Notes: generated by a model not told the origin, from the sequence alone. A stretch of 9,450 nt of DNA from Acidobacteriaceae bacterium (GCA_019246575.1 JAFAQG010000508.1:1-9450); one strand, 5' to 3'. Positions 1-7,224 are shown, counted from the first letter of the stretch. A program made the numbers and translations.

Positions 1-1
1 T

Positions 2-766
2 GCGTTCCCGCGGCTGGCAATTGTGAGCCGCAATGCCCGGGAAAATGAAAACTTTCTGGGGCCGTTCGCGACGCGGGAATCGGCAGAGCGATACGCGGAA
101 GAAGTGCAGGGACTGTTTCAAATCCGGCGCTGCGCAGAAGCACTGGAACCCTCGCCGGAACATCCCGGGTGCATCTACGGCGAGATGAACCAATGCCTCA
201 GGCCATGCCAGTGTGTTGTCACTCGCGAGGAGTATGGAACGGAGGCCGCCCGGGTAGCAGAGTTCTTAGGGACCAATGGGCGAACCATGTTGAGAAACTT
301 AGCCGCGGCGCGCGACCGCGCCTCGAACGACATGCACTTCGAGGAGGCGGGACAGATTCACAAACGAATCGAGAAGGTGAAGGCCGCGGCTGCGGCTCGC
401 GAGCGGGAAATAGCCGAAATTGATAAATTTAGCGGTGTTGCTCTGACTCGAAGCGCGTTTCCGCATCGATTCCAGCTATGGCCGATGTACGAAGGTTACT
501 GGCAGGATCCGGTGGTGCTGGACGTTTCAAACGTGCAGCCGCGCACGAAACCGCTCGACATCGAGCTGCGAGAACGGCTGAGTGAGTCCGTAGCGGCCCC
601 GAGCCGGGACGGAAATCGGGCGGAACATCTTGCCTTGTTTCTGCGTTGGTACCGCTCGTCATGGCGCGACGGCGACTGGTTTCCATTTACTACAGTGGCG
701 GACCTGAACTACCGCAAACTGGTACGGGAAATCTCAACGCTCGATAAGGCAGAAGGCCCGAGTTAG
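2..766 (+). CDS. UvrC-like protein (GIY-YIG/UVR family), 5' end outside window
   Basis: The frame is open to the left edge and reads FPRLAIVSR before a possible GTG at 23. That matches the end of the GIY-YIG domain and the FGPF segment of UvrC, so the true start lies upstream and the GTG is probably internal. Among 254 visible residues, cysteines at 44, 57, 65 and 69 (plus 71) have spacing C-x12-C-x7-C-x3-C, close to the iron-sulfur cysteines described for UvrC. Residues about 98-128 resemble the UVR motif (HFEEAGQIHKRIEKVK) that contacts UvrB. Known UvrC then has an RNase H-like nuclease and helix-hairpin-helix domains; here only about 120 residues follow and I see no such domain. It therefore looks like a short UvrC/Cho-type protein keeping the N-terminal nuclease half. 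A role in nucleotide excision repair or another single-incision reaction is inferred. The stop TAG is 26 bp before the next gene. Confidence 0.8.
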   Translation, partial: AFPRLAIVSRNARENENFLGPFATRESAERYAEEVQGLFQIRRCAEALEPSPEHPGCIYGEMNQCLRPCQCVVTREEYGTEAARVAEFLGTNGRTMLRNLAAARDRASNDMHFEEAGQIHKRIEKVKAAAAAREREIAEIDKFSGVALTRSAFPHRFQLWPMYEGYWQDPVVLDVSNVQPRTKPLDIELRERLSESVAAPSRDGNRAEHLALFLRWYRSSWRDGDWFPFTTVADLNYRKLVREISTLDKAEGPS

Positions 767-792
767 TGATGAATTCGTGCTAGCTTGTCCTC

Positions 793-1332
793 ATGCCGGC
801 GGAAGAAGAAGTTTCCGAACATGTACATCACGCACAGGATCCGTTTGACAAGGCCGTGGCCGGAACCATGGCCATTATTGCTGCGTTATTGGCGGTCGTG
901 TCTGTGCTTGGGCAGCACTTTAATACAGAGAAGCTGCTCACTCAGCAGAAAGCTTCGGACCAGTGGGCCTACTATCAGGCAAAGGATATTCGGCGGTACA
1001 CGGCTCAGTTTGCACAAGACCTGATGGCGCAAGTGAAGGCGCAACCTGCGGCTATCGACAAGTACGCTGCCGACGCGACGCGGTACCGAAAGGAAACGGC
1101 GGCCATTCAGGATGAGGCGCGGGAGTTCGAGAAGGAGCGGGACAAAATGGGCCGCGAGGCCGACTTCTTCCACTTCGGCGAAGTGTTTCTGGAAGTTGCT
1201 ATCGTGTTTTCGTCGTTGTCGATCCTAAGCAAGCGCAGGGTTCTGTTCTTTGGAGGAATGGCCTCGGCCATCATCGGCGTGGCCATCTCGCTCTACGGCT
1301 GGGTCGCGTTCGGAGTTATCGCACACGCTTAG
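793..1332 (+). CDS. DUF4337-family membrane protein
   Basis: This 179-residue protein has a charged N-terminus, a transmembrane segment at about 22-40, then the stretch ASDQWAYYQAK (54-64) characteristic of the DUF4337 family. A long charged helical section (about 65-125, probably coiled coil) follows, and two more membrane segments lie at about 128-146 and 150-171. This is the usual size and layout of the family, whose function is unknown. The ATG at 793 is the first start giving the full first membrane helix; no clear Shine-Dalgarno sequence precedes it. It follows the UvrC-like gene by 26 bp on the same strand, so the two could be cotranscribed. Its last 17 bp overlap the 3' end of the convergent secreted-protein gene. 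I see no motif indicating an enzyme activity. Confidence 0.8.
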   Translation: MPAEEEVSEHVHHAQDPFDKAVAGTMAIIAALLAVVSVLGQHFNTEKLLTQQKASDQWAYYQAKDIRRYTAQFAQDLMAQVKAQPAAIDKYAADATRYRKETAAIQDEAREFEKERDKMGREADFFHFGEVFLEVAIVFSSLSILSKRRVLFFGGMASAIIGVAISLYGWVAFGVIAHA

Positions 1333-2242
1333 GCGCAGGGGCGGAGAGCTGTTCGAGTTGCTTCTCGGTCATTGAAACCGATAAACGCACCTCGGGACCG
1401 CTGGTCTCGATTTGCATGGATTGCAGGGCGGCGGCAGCGATAGCGGCGCGGGGATCGTTTCCCGCTTGTGTCTGGACGAGATTGACGCCGAACCGGGCAA
1501 CATCACCGAGCGCGACAGCATCCTGGGGAGATCTGGTGACTGCCTGAAAAGAGAACTTGGAGGTGTCGCCGAACTGGATGGCGCCGCTCGATTCAACAAT
1601 GGATTGCAACACCGGCGACTTCGCGAGGGAATCGGGGACCGGGGCCGCTGTTCCATTTACGATGGGACGGAGCGGGAGCGCGGAAACGAACCAGAGATCG
1701 TTGTCGGTCCCAGCTTTGTTGACGCGATCCGAAAGCTGCGAATCGAGAGCCGCCGGATTGGAACGCTGGGCAAGAATTTGGTGCATGGTGGCCGGATCTG
1801 CCATAGCAGCGATACCGCCATCGAGAAAAGCGATGTTGATGGGATGTCCTTTCTTGTTCGCCAGGACATCCACCCCATTGATGGACTCGACACTCATTCC
1901 GTGTGCGATTGCCGCGTTTTGAATGCGGACAGCATCGAAATTTCCTCGCGCGAGAACGGCGAACCTGCCTTCCGGCGGGGGAAAGCCGGCGAACAGGAGG
2001 AACTCGAGATCGCGGCGCGGGTCGAAGCCGGTAGCTTGTGTGAACTCGCGGAAGTGCTCGTCTTCGGTATCGACGCGGCGGAGCAGATACTGACCGAAGG
2101 GCGATGCCTCCACGCGCGTGATGTCGATTCCGGTCAGGAGTTTGGCGTCGGGCGGCGCCAAGGACAGGAGACTCTGATCGACGGAGGCGAAGGAAGACAT
2201 AGCCCCGGTAAACAGCAGGACGGCTGAAAGTAGCAGGCGCAT
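1316..2242 (-). CDS. Secreted protein of unknown function
   Basis: The 308-residue product begins with a clear signal peptide: MRLLL, a hydrophobic core, and a probable cleavage after SSFA near residue 17. The mature part is soluble and alternates hydrophobic and charged segments, with a start of the type LLSLAPPDAKLLTGIDITRV. I know similar N-termini from hypothetical proteins of Acidobacteriota but cannot assign a named domain; no catalytic motif, metal site or membrane anchor is visible. The ATG at 2242 is preferred; a TTG three codons upstream (2251) would add only MIP, and neither has a good ribosome-binding site. It lies downstream of the NfeD-like gene by about 65 bp on the same strand, so it may be the last gene of the kinase transcript. 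Its 3' end overlaps the convergent DUF4337 gene by 17 bp. A long open plus-strand frame across the same DNA looks like a codon-bias shadow. Confidence 0.75.
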   Translation of the reverse strand: MRLLLSAVLLFTGAMSSFASVDQSLLSLAPPDAKLLTGIDITRVEASPFGQYLLRRVDTEDEHFREFTQATGFDPRRDLEFLLFAGFPPPEGRFAVLARGNFDAVRIQNAAIAHGMSVESINGVDVLANKKGHPINIAFLDGGIAAMADPATMHQILAQRSNPAALDSQLSDRVNKAGTDNDLWFVSALPLRPIVNGTAAPVPDSLAKSPVLQSIVESSGAIQFGDTSKFSFQAVTRSPQDAVALGDVARFGVNLVQTQAGNDPRAAIAAAALQSMQIETSGPEVRLSVSMTEKQLEQLSAPAPKRVR

Positions 2243-2279
2243 AGGAATCAAAAGTAATGACGTGGGGTAAGGGTCGTAT

Positions 2280-2320
2280 GTTCCGATTGGATGGCTCCGG
2301 ACACAGTCACAGATCGGAAC
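2280..2320. repeat. Inverted repeat around the end of the NfeD-like gene
   Basis: GTTCCGAT at 2280-2287 and ATCGGAAC at 2313-2320 are perfect 8-bp inverted copies around a 25-nt loop containing the stop codon of the NfeD-like gene (2307-2309). A minus-strand transcript could form this hairpin between the NfeD-like gene and the secreted-protein gene. No T-run follows, so it is not a standard intrinsic terminator. It might be an RNA processing or stability element, or chance. Confidence 0.3.
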
Positions 2321-2726
2321 GCTTGTTTTCGCGGGCCTTCCGACCAGCGTAGGCCAGCAGGGTTGTGGTTGCGCCGAAGGCTACGGATAAGGAGATGCCG
2401 AGAGCGGGGGCGATTCGACGCGAGCCGGCGTATAAGACACATGAACCGGCGGCAAAGGCCACCGTGCCCGAGATGCCGGCGACAAAGTGCGTGTACGAAA
2501 CGGCTTCGATGATAAACAGAAGCGCGGCGGTGGCCATGAGCACCAATCCGGTCCGGCCAGGCGAGTGTCTCCATAAAGAATAGATCCCGGATGCCAAGCA
2601 GGCTGAGCCAATTGCGCCGGGCAAGATGCGCCCGGGGCGAATGAACTCACAATAGATGGCCAGTATCCCTGTGATGGCCAGAAAAAACGCCAGATTCGGG
2701 CCGATCACGCGCTGCAAACCGATCAA
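2307..2726 (-). CDS. NfeD-like membrane protein, membrane domain only
   Basis: The product is about 139 residues and almost wholly hydrophobic, with four or five membrane helices. The first part (GPNLAFFLAITGILAIYCEF, then RPGRILPGAIG) matches the membrane region of NfeD proteins, where a Pro-Asn-Leu-Ala helix, a glutamate and a PG-x-x-PG-x-x-G loop are typical; the later IEAVSYTHFVAGISG also fits. Full-length NfeD carries an N-terminal ClpP-like serine protease and often a C-terminal OB fold; both are absent. Reading from ATG at 2801 would add 25 Arg-rich residues overlapping the kinase end. I prefer the TTG at 2726, which overlaps the kinase stop as TTGA and starts just before the first helix; GTG at 2699 is another option. 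The overlap suggests translational coupling to the kinase. Function is unknown; NfeD-type proteins are linked to membrane quality control and stomatin partners, but no stomatin gene is visible here. Confidence 0.7.
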   Translation of the reverse strand: MIGLQRVIGPNLAFFLAITGILAIYCEFIRPGRILPGAIGSACLASGIYSLWRHSPGRTGLVLMATAALLFIIEAVSYTHFVAGISGTVAFAAGSCVLYAGSRRIAPALGISLSVAFGATTTLLAYAGRKARENKRSDL

Positions 2727-4378
2727 CCGATCTCGGTTGCGGCCCGGACGAGATGACCTGCGCCGGCGGGTTCGACGGATCGCAACGGTAGCTCGAACCA
2801 AAATGTCGCGCCGGGGCCCCGGTCATTATTTCGGGTGCCAATCTGTCCGCCCATGATCTCGACCAACTGTTTGCAAATCGTCAGCCCGAGCCCGGTACCG
2901 CCAAAGCGGCGTCGCGTGGTGCCATCAGCTTGAAAAAACGCCTCAAAGATCCGCTCGCGGACGGCTTCCTCGACGCCGATCCCCGAATCGATGACCTCGC
3001 ACAGGAGGTTTTGGCCCGCACAGTGCAGCCGGATATGCACACCGCCGGTTTGGGTGAACTTGATGGCATTCGCAACAAGGTTGATGAGAATCTGGCGAAA
3101 GCGGACACAATCGCTATAGAGATATGCCGGCAAAGCGGGATCGATATCGTATGTGAGCGTAAGGCCTTTCGCGCCGGCTTTCAAGCGTAGCATCCGAATG
3201 ACCGATTTGAGGCTCTCCCGGATATCGAAGGGCTCTTCGTTGAGCGAAAATCTTCCAGCCTCGATCCGTGAGAGATCGAGCAGATCGTTGATGATCGTCA
3301 GCAGATCGCCCGCGCACTGATCGACGGCCTCGACATACTCGCGCTGTTCGCCCGTTAGAGCCGTATCCTTCAGCAGGTTGATCATGCCCATGATGCCGTT
3401 CATCGGCGTGCGCAGCTCGTGGGATGTATTAGCGAGGAACTGTTCTTTCAACTGCGTCGCCTCGCGGGCCAGGCGGAGCGCGGTACTGAGTTCCTCATTT
3501 TTCATCTGCAGCTCATGCGCGGATTCAAGCAGACGTTGCTGCGAGAGCTTGCGCTCAGTGACATCGCGACCGATGCCCTGAATTGCGACCGGACGGCCGC
3601 GTCGATAAATGATCCGCGTGCTGACCTCGAGAAAGCGGCGGGTTCCGAATTTAGAGACGATCGGCAGTTCGTAATGCTGCGTGGTGCTGCCGCCGAGATG
3701 CGCACGGATGCTGTCGCGCATCTGATCGCGCGCCTCAGGCGCAAGCAACTCTGCAAAATCACGGCCGAGCACCTCCGCGCGTGAGTACCCGGTGAGATAC
3801 TCAGCCGCACGATTAACGGCCATGATGCTTCCCTTGAGATCGTGCAGGAAGATCACATCGTTCGCGTTTTCAAACAGCTCGCGATATCGCCCTTCGCTGG
3901 CGCGCAGTGCTTCTTCAGCATTGTGCCGGGCAGTTTCGTCCTGAACCATTGCCGCGCGCGCGTGTACACCGTCGATGGGCAACGTGAAAACGATCATGCG
4001 CGCGATGATTTCGCGATTCGCGGCGCCCCGGTGAATGACAGGCCCGAAAGAATCGCCTGGACTTGCAAGATGCCGTTTCCATTCGAGGCCATTTTCCAGG
4101 TCCGACGGCGCGAACAGATCGAGAATATTCAAGGAACAGATTTGGGAGCGATCGTAACCGTAGAGATCCAGTGCCGCATCATTTGCCTGCAGGATGTGTA
4201 GGGTTGCGGCGTCGTACAGCAGGGCAGGCATGGGGTTGTGGAAGAACACCCGGTCGTAACGGGCGAGCCGGTCCTCGTAGCGCCGGATTAAACCTTCCAG
4301 TTCGGCAATGCGCGCCTCCAGATTTTCGGGCGTGCCGCTACCGCCAGTGATAGCGTCCCTCGAATCCGTCACCGCCAC
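2723..4378 (-). CDS. Soluble PAS-PAS sensor histidine kinase
   Basis: This 551-residue protein has a short coiled coil (about 18-42), a first PAS domain (about 43-150), a second PAS domain with PAC motif (about 162-277, ending in [10 protein letters not shown]), and a helical linker. A HisKA domain follows, with H-box [15 protein letters not shown] and phospho-accepting His320. The HATPase domain has an N-box near 429-440 (Asn433, Asn437), G1 DSGIG (464-468), an F-box FEAFFQAD and G2 GGTGLGL (493-499). All catalytic boxes are intact. There is no membrane segment, so it acts in the cytoplasm and senses an internal or diffusible signal through PAS. Its H-box is of the type common in hybrid kinases, yet there is no receiver domain, and no response regulator is adjacent on this strand. 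The start is GTG at 4378; an ATG just upstream is out of frame. It is the first gene of the minus-strand group and its stop overlaps the NfeD-like start. Confidence 0.93.
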   Translation of the reverse strand: MAVTDSRDAITGGSGTPENLEARIAELEGLIRRYEDRLARYDRVFFHNPMPALLYDAATLHILQANDAALDLYGYDRSQICSLNILDLFAPSDLENGLEWKRHLASPGDSFGPVIHRGAANREIIARMIVFTLPIDGVHARAAMVQDETARHNAEEALRASEGRYRELFENANDVIFLHDLKGSIMAVNRAAEYLTGYSRAEVLGRDFAELLAPEARDQMRDSIRAHLGGSTTQHYELPIVSKFGTRRFLEVSTRIIYRRGRPVAIQGIGRDVTERKLSQQRLLESAHELQMKNEELSTALRLAREATQLKEQFLANTSHELRTPMNGIMGMINLLKDTALTGEQREYVEAVDQCAGDLLTIINDLLDLSRIEAGRFSLNEEPFDIRESLKSVIRMLRLKAGAKGLTLTYDIDPALPAYLYSDCVRFRQILINLVANAIKFTQTGGVHIRLHCAGQNLLCEVIDSGIGVEEAVRERIFEAFFQADGTTRRRFGGTGLGLTICKQLVEIMGGQIGTRNNDRGPGATFWFELPLRSVEPAGAGHLVRAATEIG

Positions 4379-4557
4379 AACATTACTGTAACAGCGACTC
4401 TGGCAGACCGAAATACCTCACCTGGACGACGGTTTACGGGGGCTGGAGGAAAGCAAACCGGGGGCGCAGCCGAATTCCGGTATACACCTCGCAGAATATC
4501 CTAGGAGAATTTTCTGGTAAGTGAGTTTAATTTGTGTTAATCTCTGGGAGATCCGAC

Positions 4558-4563
4558 GGGAGG
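4558..4563 (+). promoter_or_regulatory. Strong Shine-Dalgarno sequence
   Basis: GGGAGG lies six bases before the ATG at 4570. It is the best ribosome-binding site in the window and selects that ATG over the possible alternative start codon at 4534. Confidence 0.75.
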
Positions 4564-4569
4564 TGCGGT

Positions 4570-4842
4570 ATGTGGAATGCCCTTGCGGCTTCTCTCCCCG
4601 ACCCTGTTTCCTTCAGCCGAGTTTACACTCTATCCAACGATGTCTGCGCGATGCAGATAGTGCCTTCTGCCGACGGGGCCATGTTGAGCCCCGTTTCCAG
4701 ATTGCCCACCGGGGCGCGAATCGAAGCTTGCGGCGCAGGGTTCGACGAGAAGACGGTAAAAGTCTGTTACGAAGGGCAGTTCTATTTTGTATTTCTTCAG
4801 GATCTGGAGCCGCTGAAGAAGGCAGCTGCAAGCGCTATGTGA
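4570..4842 (+). CDS. Small conserved-looking protein of unknown function
   Basis: A 90-residue soluble protein begins at an ATG with an excellent Shine-Dalgarno site. It has no signal peptide or membrane helix. The middle (about residues 35-75) is rich in beta-strand patterns, with LPTGARIEACG, then KVCYEGQFYFVFLQDLEPL, suggesting a small beta-barrel of SH3-like type; this fold guess is inference. I have an impression of similar short proteins in Acidobacteriota but cannot name a family. The gene is divergent from the kinase gene across about 190 bp that must hold both promoters; I could not pick a convincing -35/-10 pair there. Overlapping frames on both strands in this region lack a comparable ribosome-binding site and have low-complexity composition. 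Confidence 0.65.
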   Translation: MWNALAASLPDPVSFSRVYTLSNDVCAMQIVPSADGAMLSPVSRLPTGARIEACGAGFDEKTVKVCYEGQFYFVFLQDLEPLKKAAASAM

Positions 4843-4992
4843 GGGCCGGTCGCAAGGCGGCAGCGGCGAAAGTCTCGTCCGTCTCCTTAAGCCATCAGCC
4901 ATGTGCGAGAGGAGGGCGTACGGTTCTACGGTTGGGACTTTCAGCACCTTCAAACCAGTGAAGTTTCTGCGCTTTGCAACCAAAATGGAGCC

Positions 4993-5226
4993 ATGCAGAA
5001 GCAAAACGTTCGAGAGTTGCATGAACAGTGGCAGAGTCTCGTGACGGATTACGCAAGCGCCCGGCGCGAGGCCGAGCGGGATCGTCGTCCAGCGGCTTAC
5101 TTGAGGGGCATCGACGATTCGTATGGTTTCAGGATCGACGTTGCGTATCACCGGCTCAAAGACGCGGAGCGCGCAGAACGCGTCGGCGGTCCGCTGGTCT
5201 ATAACCGGAGCTTGTTCGTCAACTAG
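4993..5226 (+). CDS. Possible small helical protein
   Basis: The 77-residue reading from ATG 4993 is highly charged and helical (KQNVRELHEQWQSL, then ASARREAERDRR), with no membrane segment or known motif. The frame can be extended to GTG 4903, but that added part reads less like protein. GGAG lies only two bases before the ATG, too close for a good site, so both start and reality of the gene are uncertain. In favour of it, it fills most of the gap between the 90-residue protein and the convergent binding-protein gene, and its composition looks natural. A 173-residue minus-strand frame across the same DNA looks like a shadow. I do not recognise the product. Confidence 0.4.
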   Translation: MQKQNVRELHEQWQSLVTDYASARREAERDRRPAAYLRGIDDSYGFRIDVAYHRLKDAERAERVGGPLVYNRSLFVN

Positions 5227-5298
5227 AACAGCTTAAGGCAAGATCATCACTTAGGTTCAGTCGGGGAACGGTTCGGATATTAACGATTCGGTCACGGT

Positions 5299-6309
5299 CT
5301 ATTGGGCGCCGCTGTGGGACTGAATCTCTTGAATGACGCTGGCCACGTTGTCTTTGTTGACGATGGAAGTTCCGGTATCGACGAAGGTCGGTAACGGGGA
5401 GAACGAATTCTGACGCCAATTTTCGACCAGCGACGGAGGCGGGTGATGGTGGACGCCGTCCAATAACTTGGCGCCGAAGTAGGCCATGGTGTACGGTTTT
5501 TGCGCAACGGTTGCCGAAATGACGCCCTTCTGAATCCAGTTGAGTGTGCGCTGATCGGCATCCATTGCCACGATCGTGAATTTTCCACCCATATTCTCGC
5601 GGTTAATGACCTCGCCAACCTCAGGACACGCGATGGCTTCGAGGCAGACAAACGCGTCCACTTTGGACTTGGAAGAGATCAGCTGCTTCGTGGTGTCAAA
5701 GGCGATAGTCGGATCACCCTTTATGTCCACGATTTGACTGATCTTTATGCCCGAGTGCGGGTCAAACGAACTTTGGTACCCACGCAACCGTTCGTTCAGG
5801 TTTTCCTGGTTCGGCATCGTAAAGATCACCACATTGCCTTTTCCGTTCAACAGATTCGCCATGAGATTACCGCCGAGTTTTCCGGCATTGTAGTTATCGG
5901 TGCCGATAAAAAAGAGACGATTGCTGTTGGGCGCGTCGGAGTCGATTGTGACGACCGGAATGCCTTGCTGCAGGGCGGAGTTTATGTCCGGCGTTATGAC
6001 AGTTGCGTCTGCCGCGGACACCAGAATGCCGGATGGTTTCTCGCTCACTGCGCGGCGAAATTCATCGTGTTCCGCGCGGGTGTCGTAGGTATCGGGCCCA
6101 ACCATCTCGGCTCTGACCTTCATCTCCGTTGCAGCGCGGCTTAGGCCTTGGAAAGCAGCCTGCCAATACGGCACCTTGATGTTCGTCGACACCAGAACGT
6201 ACCTTTCCTTCGGGTCGTGTGGCAGAGGGGCGCAACTGGTCAGCGTCAGGAAAGCGGCGGCCGAGGCGCTCAGTATTAAATTCCGCGGAAGCGTCGAGTT
6301 CCGGATCAT
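5299..6309 (-). CDS. Sugar-type ABC substrate-binding lipoprotein
   Basis: This 336-residue protein starts with a signal peptide ending in the lipobox LTSC, with Cys26 as the lipid-attachment residue. The remainder matches the periplasmic binding protein family of ribose/rhamnose type (Peripla_BP_4): NIKVPYWQAAFQGLSRAA (43-60), GILVSAAD near 94, GIPVVTIDSDAP (116-127), then FIGTDNYNAGKLGG (134-147), and IVAMDADQRTLNWIQKG (246-262) with the late VAQKPYTMAYFGAKLL. The length is normal for the family. In known systems such proteins deliver a sugar to an ABC transporter, or present it to a sensor. No ATPase or permease gene lies in this window, so transport partners must be elsewhere or it works as a sensor component. 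It is divergent from the response-regulator gene. Cys222 and Cys228 could form a disulfide. The substrate cannot be named from sequence alone. Confidence 0.9.
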   Translation of the reverse strand: MIRNSTLPRNLILSASAAAFLTLTSCAPLPHDPKERYVLVSTNIKVPYWQAAFQGLSRAATEMKVRAEMVGPDTYDTRAEHDEFRRAVSEKPSGILVSAADATVITPDINSALQQGIPVVTIDSDAPNSNRLFFIGTDNYNAGKLGGNLMANLLNGKGNVVIFTMPNQENLNERLRGYQSSFDPHSGIKISQIVDIKGDPTIAFDTTKQLISSKSKVDAFVCLEAIACPEVGEVINRENMGGKFTIVAMDADQRTLNWIQKGVISATVAQKPYTMAYFGAKLLDGVHHHPPPSLVENWRQNSFSPLPTFVDTGTSIVNKDNVASVIQEIQSHSGAQ

Positions 6310-6321
6310 AGTAGCAGCGGG

Positions 6322-6330
6322 AGTATATCA
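6322..6330 (-). promoter_or_regulatory. Candidate extended -10 promoter element
   Basis: Read on the minus strand, TGATATACT matches an extended -10 (TGN plus TATACT, five of six to TATAAT). No good -35 box is found 17 bp upstream. The element ends 12 bases before the ATG of the binding-protein gene, so initiation here would give an almost leaderless transcript, consistent with the lack of a Shine-Dalgarno sequence at that start. Confidence 0.35.
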
Positions 6331-6531
6331 CGCGTTGAAGCATGGTCCCGAGACTGAGCGGCGGGCCGGCACGGCACTCCGTGCGCACGCGGATGACAGA
6401 GCGTCTCAATGATTTTGAACGGGTTAGCGGCCGATGCGGAACGTCTGAGCCGTCGCGGGCGGCTGGCGTATGATGGATTTCAAAACCGTTGCGTATCCAA
6501 AGATTGGCGAACCGGAGCACGGTTCGTGTAG

Positions 6532-7224
6532 ATGCGGGCTAGTGTCGCTGTTTCGAAGATGCCGATGGTAAAACCTCGGGTGCTGATTGCCGATGACCAC
6601 GCGCTGATTGTAGAAGGGTTTCGCAGCGTTCTGTCATCGCATTTTGAGATCGTGGGCGTGGTTCAGGAGGGGCACTCGCTTATTACGGAGGCCGTCAAGC
6701 TGAGACCCGACCTGATGCTTCTGGATATCGGCATGCCTTTGCTGAACGGGATCGATGCGGCGCGGCAGGTCTTGCAAATCTTACCCTCAACCAAGGTCGT
6801 GTTTGTTACCCAGCAGACCGACCGTCGCTATGTTCAGGCTGCGTTTCGTGCCGGCGCTTCGGGATACATCCTGAAGGAATCCGCGATCGCGGAATTGGTA
6901 CCGGCACTTCGTCAGGTGCTCGAAGGAAGGTTTTACATCACGCCTTTGCTGCGCCGGAACATTTCGGATACAGCCTTGAAAAGCAGTGTTAATCCGAGCG
7001 AGCTGTTTGCGGATACTCTGACAGTGCGGCAGCGAGAAGTGCTGCAATTAGTAGCCGAAGGGAAAGCGGCGAAAGAAATTGCGGCGCTTTTGAATATCTC
7101 GCTCAAAACAGTCGAGTATCACAAAGCGGGCATCATGGAGGCGCTGGGTGTTCGGTCGACCGCAGGGCTGACGCGATACGCAATCGAGCACGGCATGATC
7201 ACGCCGCATTCGGTCGACAAGTAG
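6532..7224 (+). CDS. NarL/LuxR-family response regulator
   Basis: The receiver domain spans about residues 15-131 with all key residues: acidic pair Asp21-Asp22, phospho-acceptor Asp65 (LMLLDIGMP), Thr93 (FVTQQ) and Lys115 (GYILKES). A linker follows, then a C-terminal LuxR-type helix-turn-helix at about 163-222 (LTVRQREVLQLVAEGKAAKE, then NISLKTVEYHKAGIMEALGV). Length, 230 residues or slightly less, is typical. It should be a phosphorylation-controlled DNA-binding transcription factor. A TAG lies directly before the ATG at 6532, so the start is there or at ATG 6559 or 6565; the last two begin closer to the receiver core and no start has a convincing ribosome-binding site. No kinase gene is adjacent; such regulators usually pair with HisKA_3 kinases, unlike the HisKA kinase at 2723-4378. 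It lies divergent from the binding-protein gene and upstream of the propeller gene. Confidence 0.92.
   Translation: MRASVAVSKMPMVKPRVLIADDHALIVEGFRSVLSSHFEIVGVVQEGHSLITEAVKLRPDLMLLDIGMPLLNGIDAARQVLQILPSTKVVFVTQQTDRRYVQAAFRAGASGYILKESAIAELVPALRQVLEGRFYITPLLRRNISDTALKSSVNPSELFADTLTVRQREVLQLVAEGKAAKEIAALLNISLKTVEYHKAGIMEALGVRSTAGLTRYAIEHGMITPHSVDK

Noticed and set aside
1412..2227. Long plus-strand open frame (271 codons) opposite the secreted-protein gene
   Set aside because: Its amino-acid makeup is rich in Gly, Arg and Glu without domain features, and it mirrors codon bias of the minus-strand gene, which has a clear signal peptide.
2727..2801. N-terminal extension of the NfeD-like protein from ATG 2801
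   Set aside because: The extra 25 residues are Arg-rich and lie entirely within kinase coding sequence; the TTG overlapping the kinase stop gives a family-like N-terminus.
3419..4201. Plus-strand open frames opposite the kinase
   Set aside because: They are shadows of the kinase, which has all catalytic motifs intact.
4630..5151. Minus-strand open frame of 173 codons
   Set aside because: It crosses the well-supported small gene at 4570-4842, has no ribosome-binding site and no recognisable domain.
5227..5298. Search for a bidirectional terminator between the small helical ORF and the lipoprotein gene
   Set aside because: No stem with adjoining T-run was found on either strand.
6062..6520. 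Minus-strand open frame of 152 codons upstream of and overlapping the lipoprotein gene
   Set aside because: It overlaps the signal-peptide region of the lipoprotein in another frame and its composition is Arg-rich shadow-like; the divergent promoter region belongs here.
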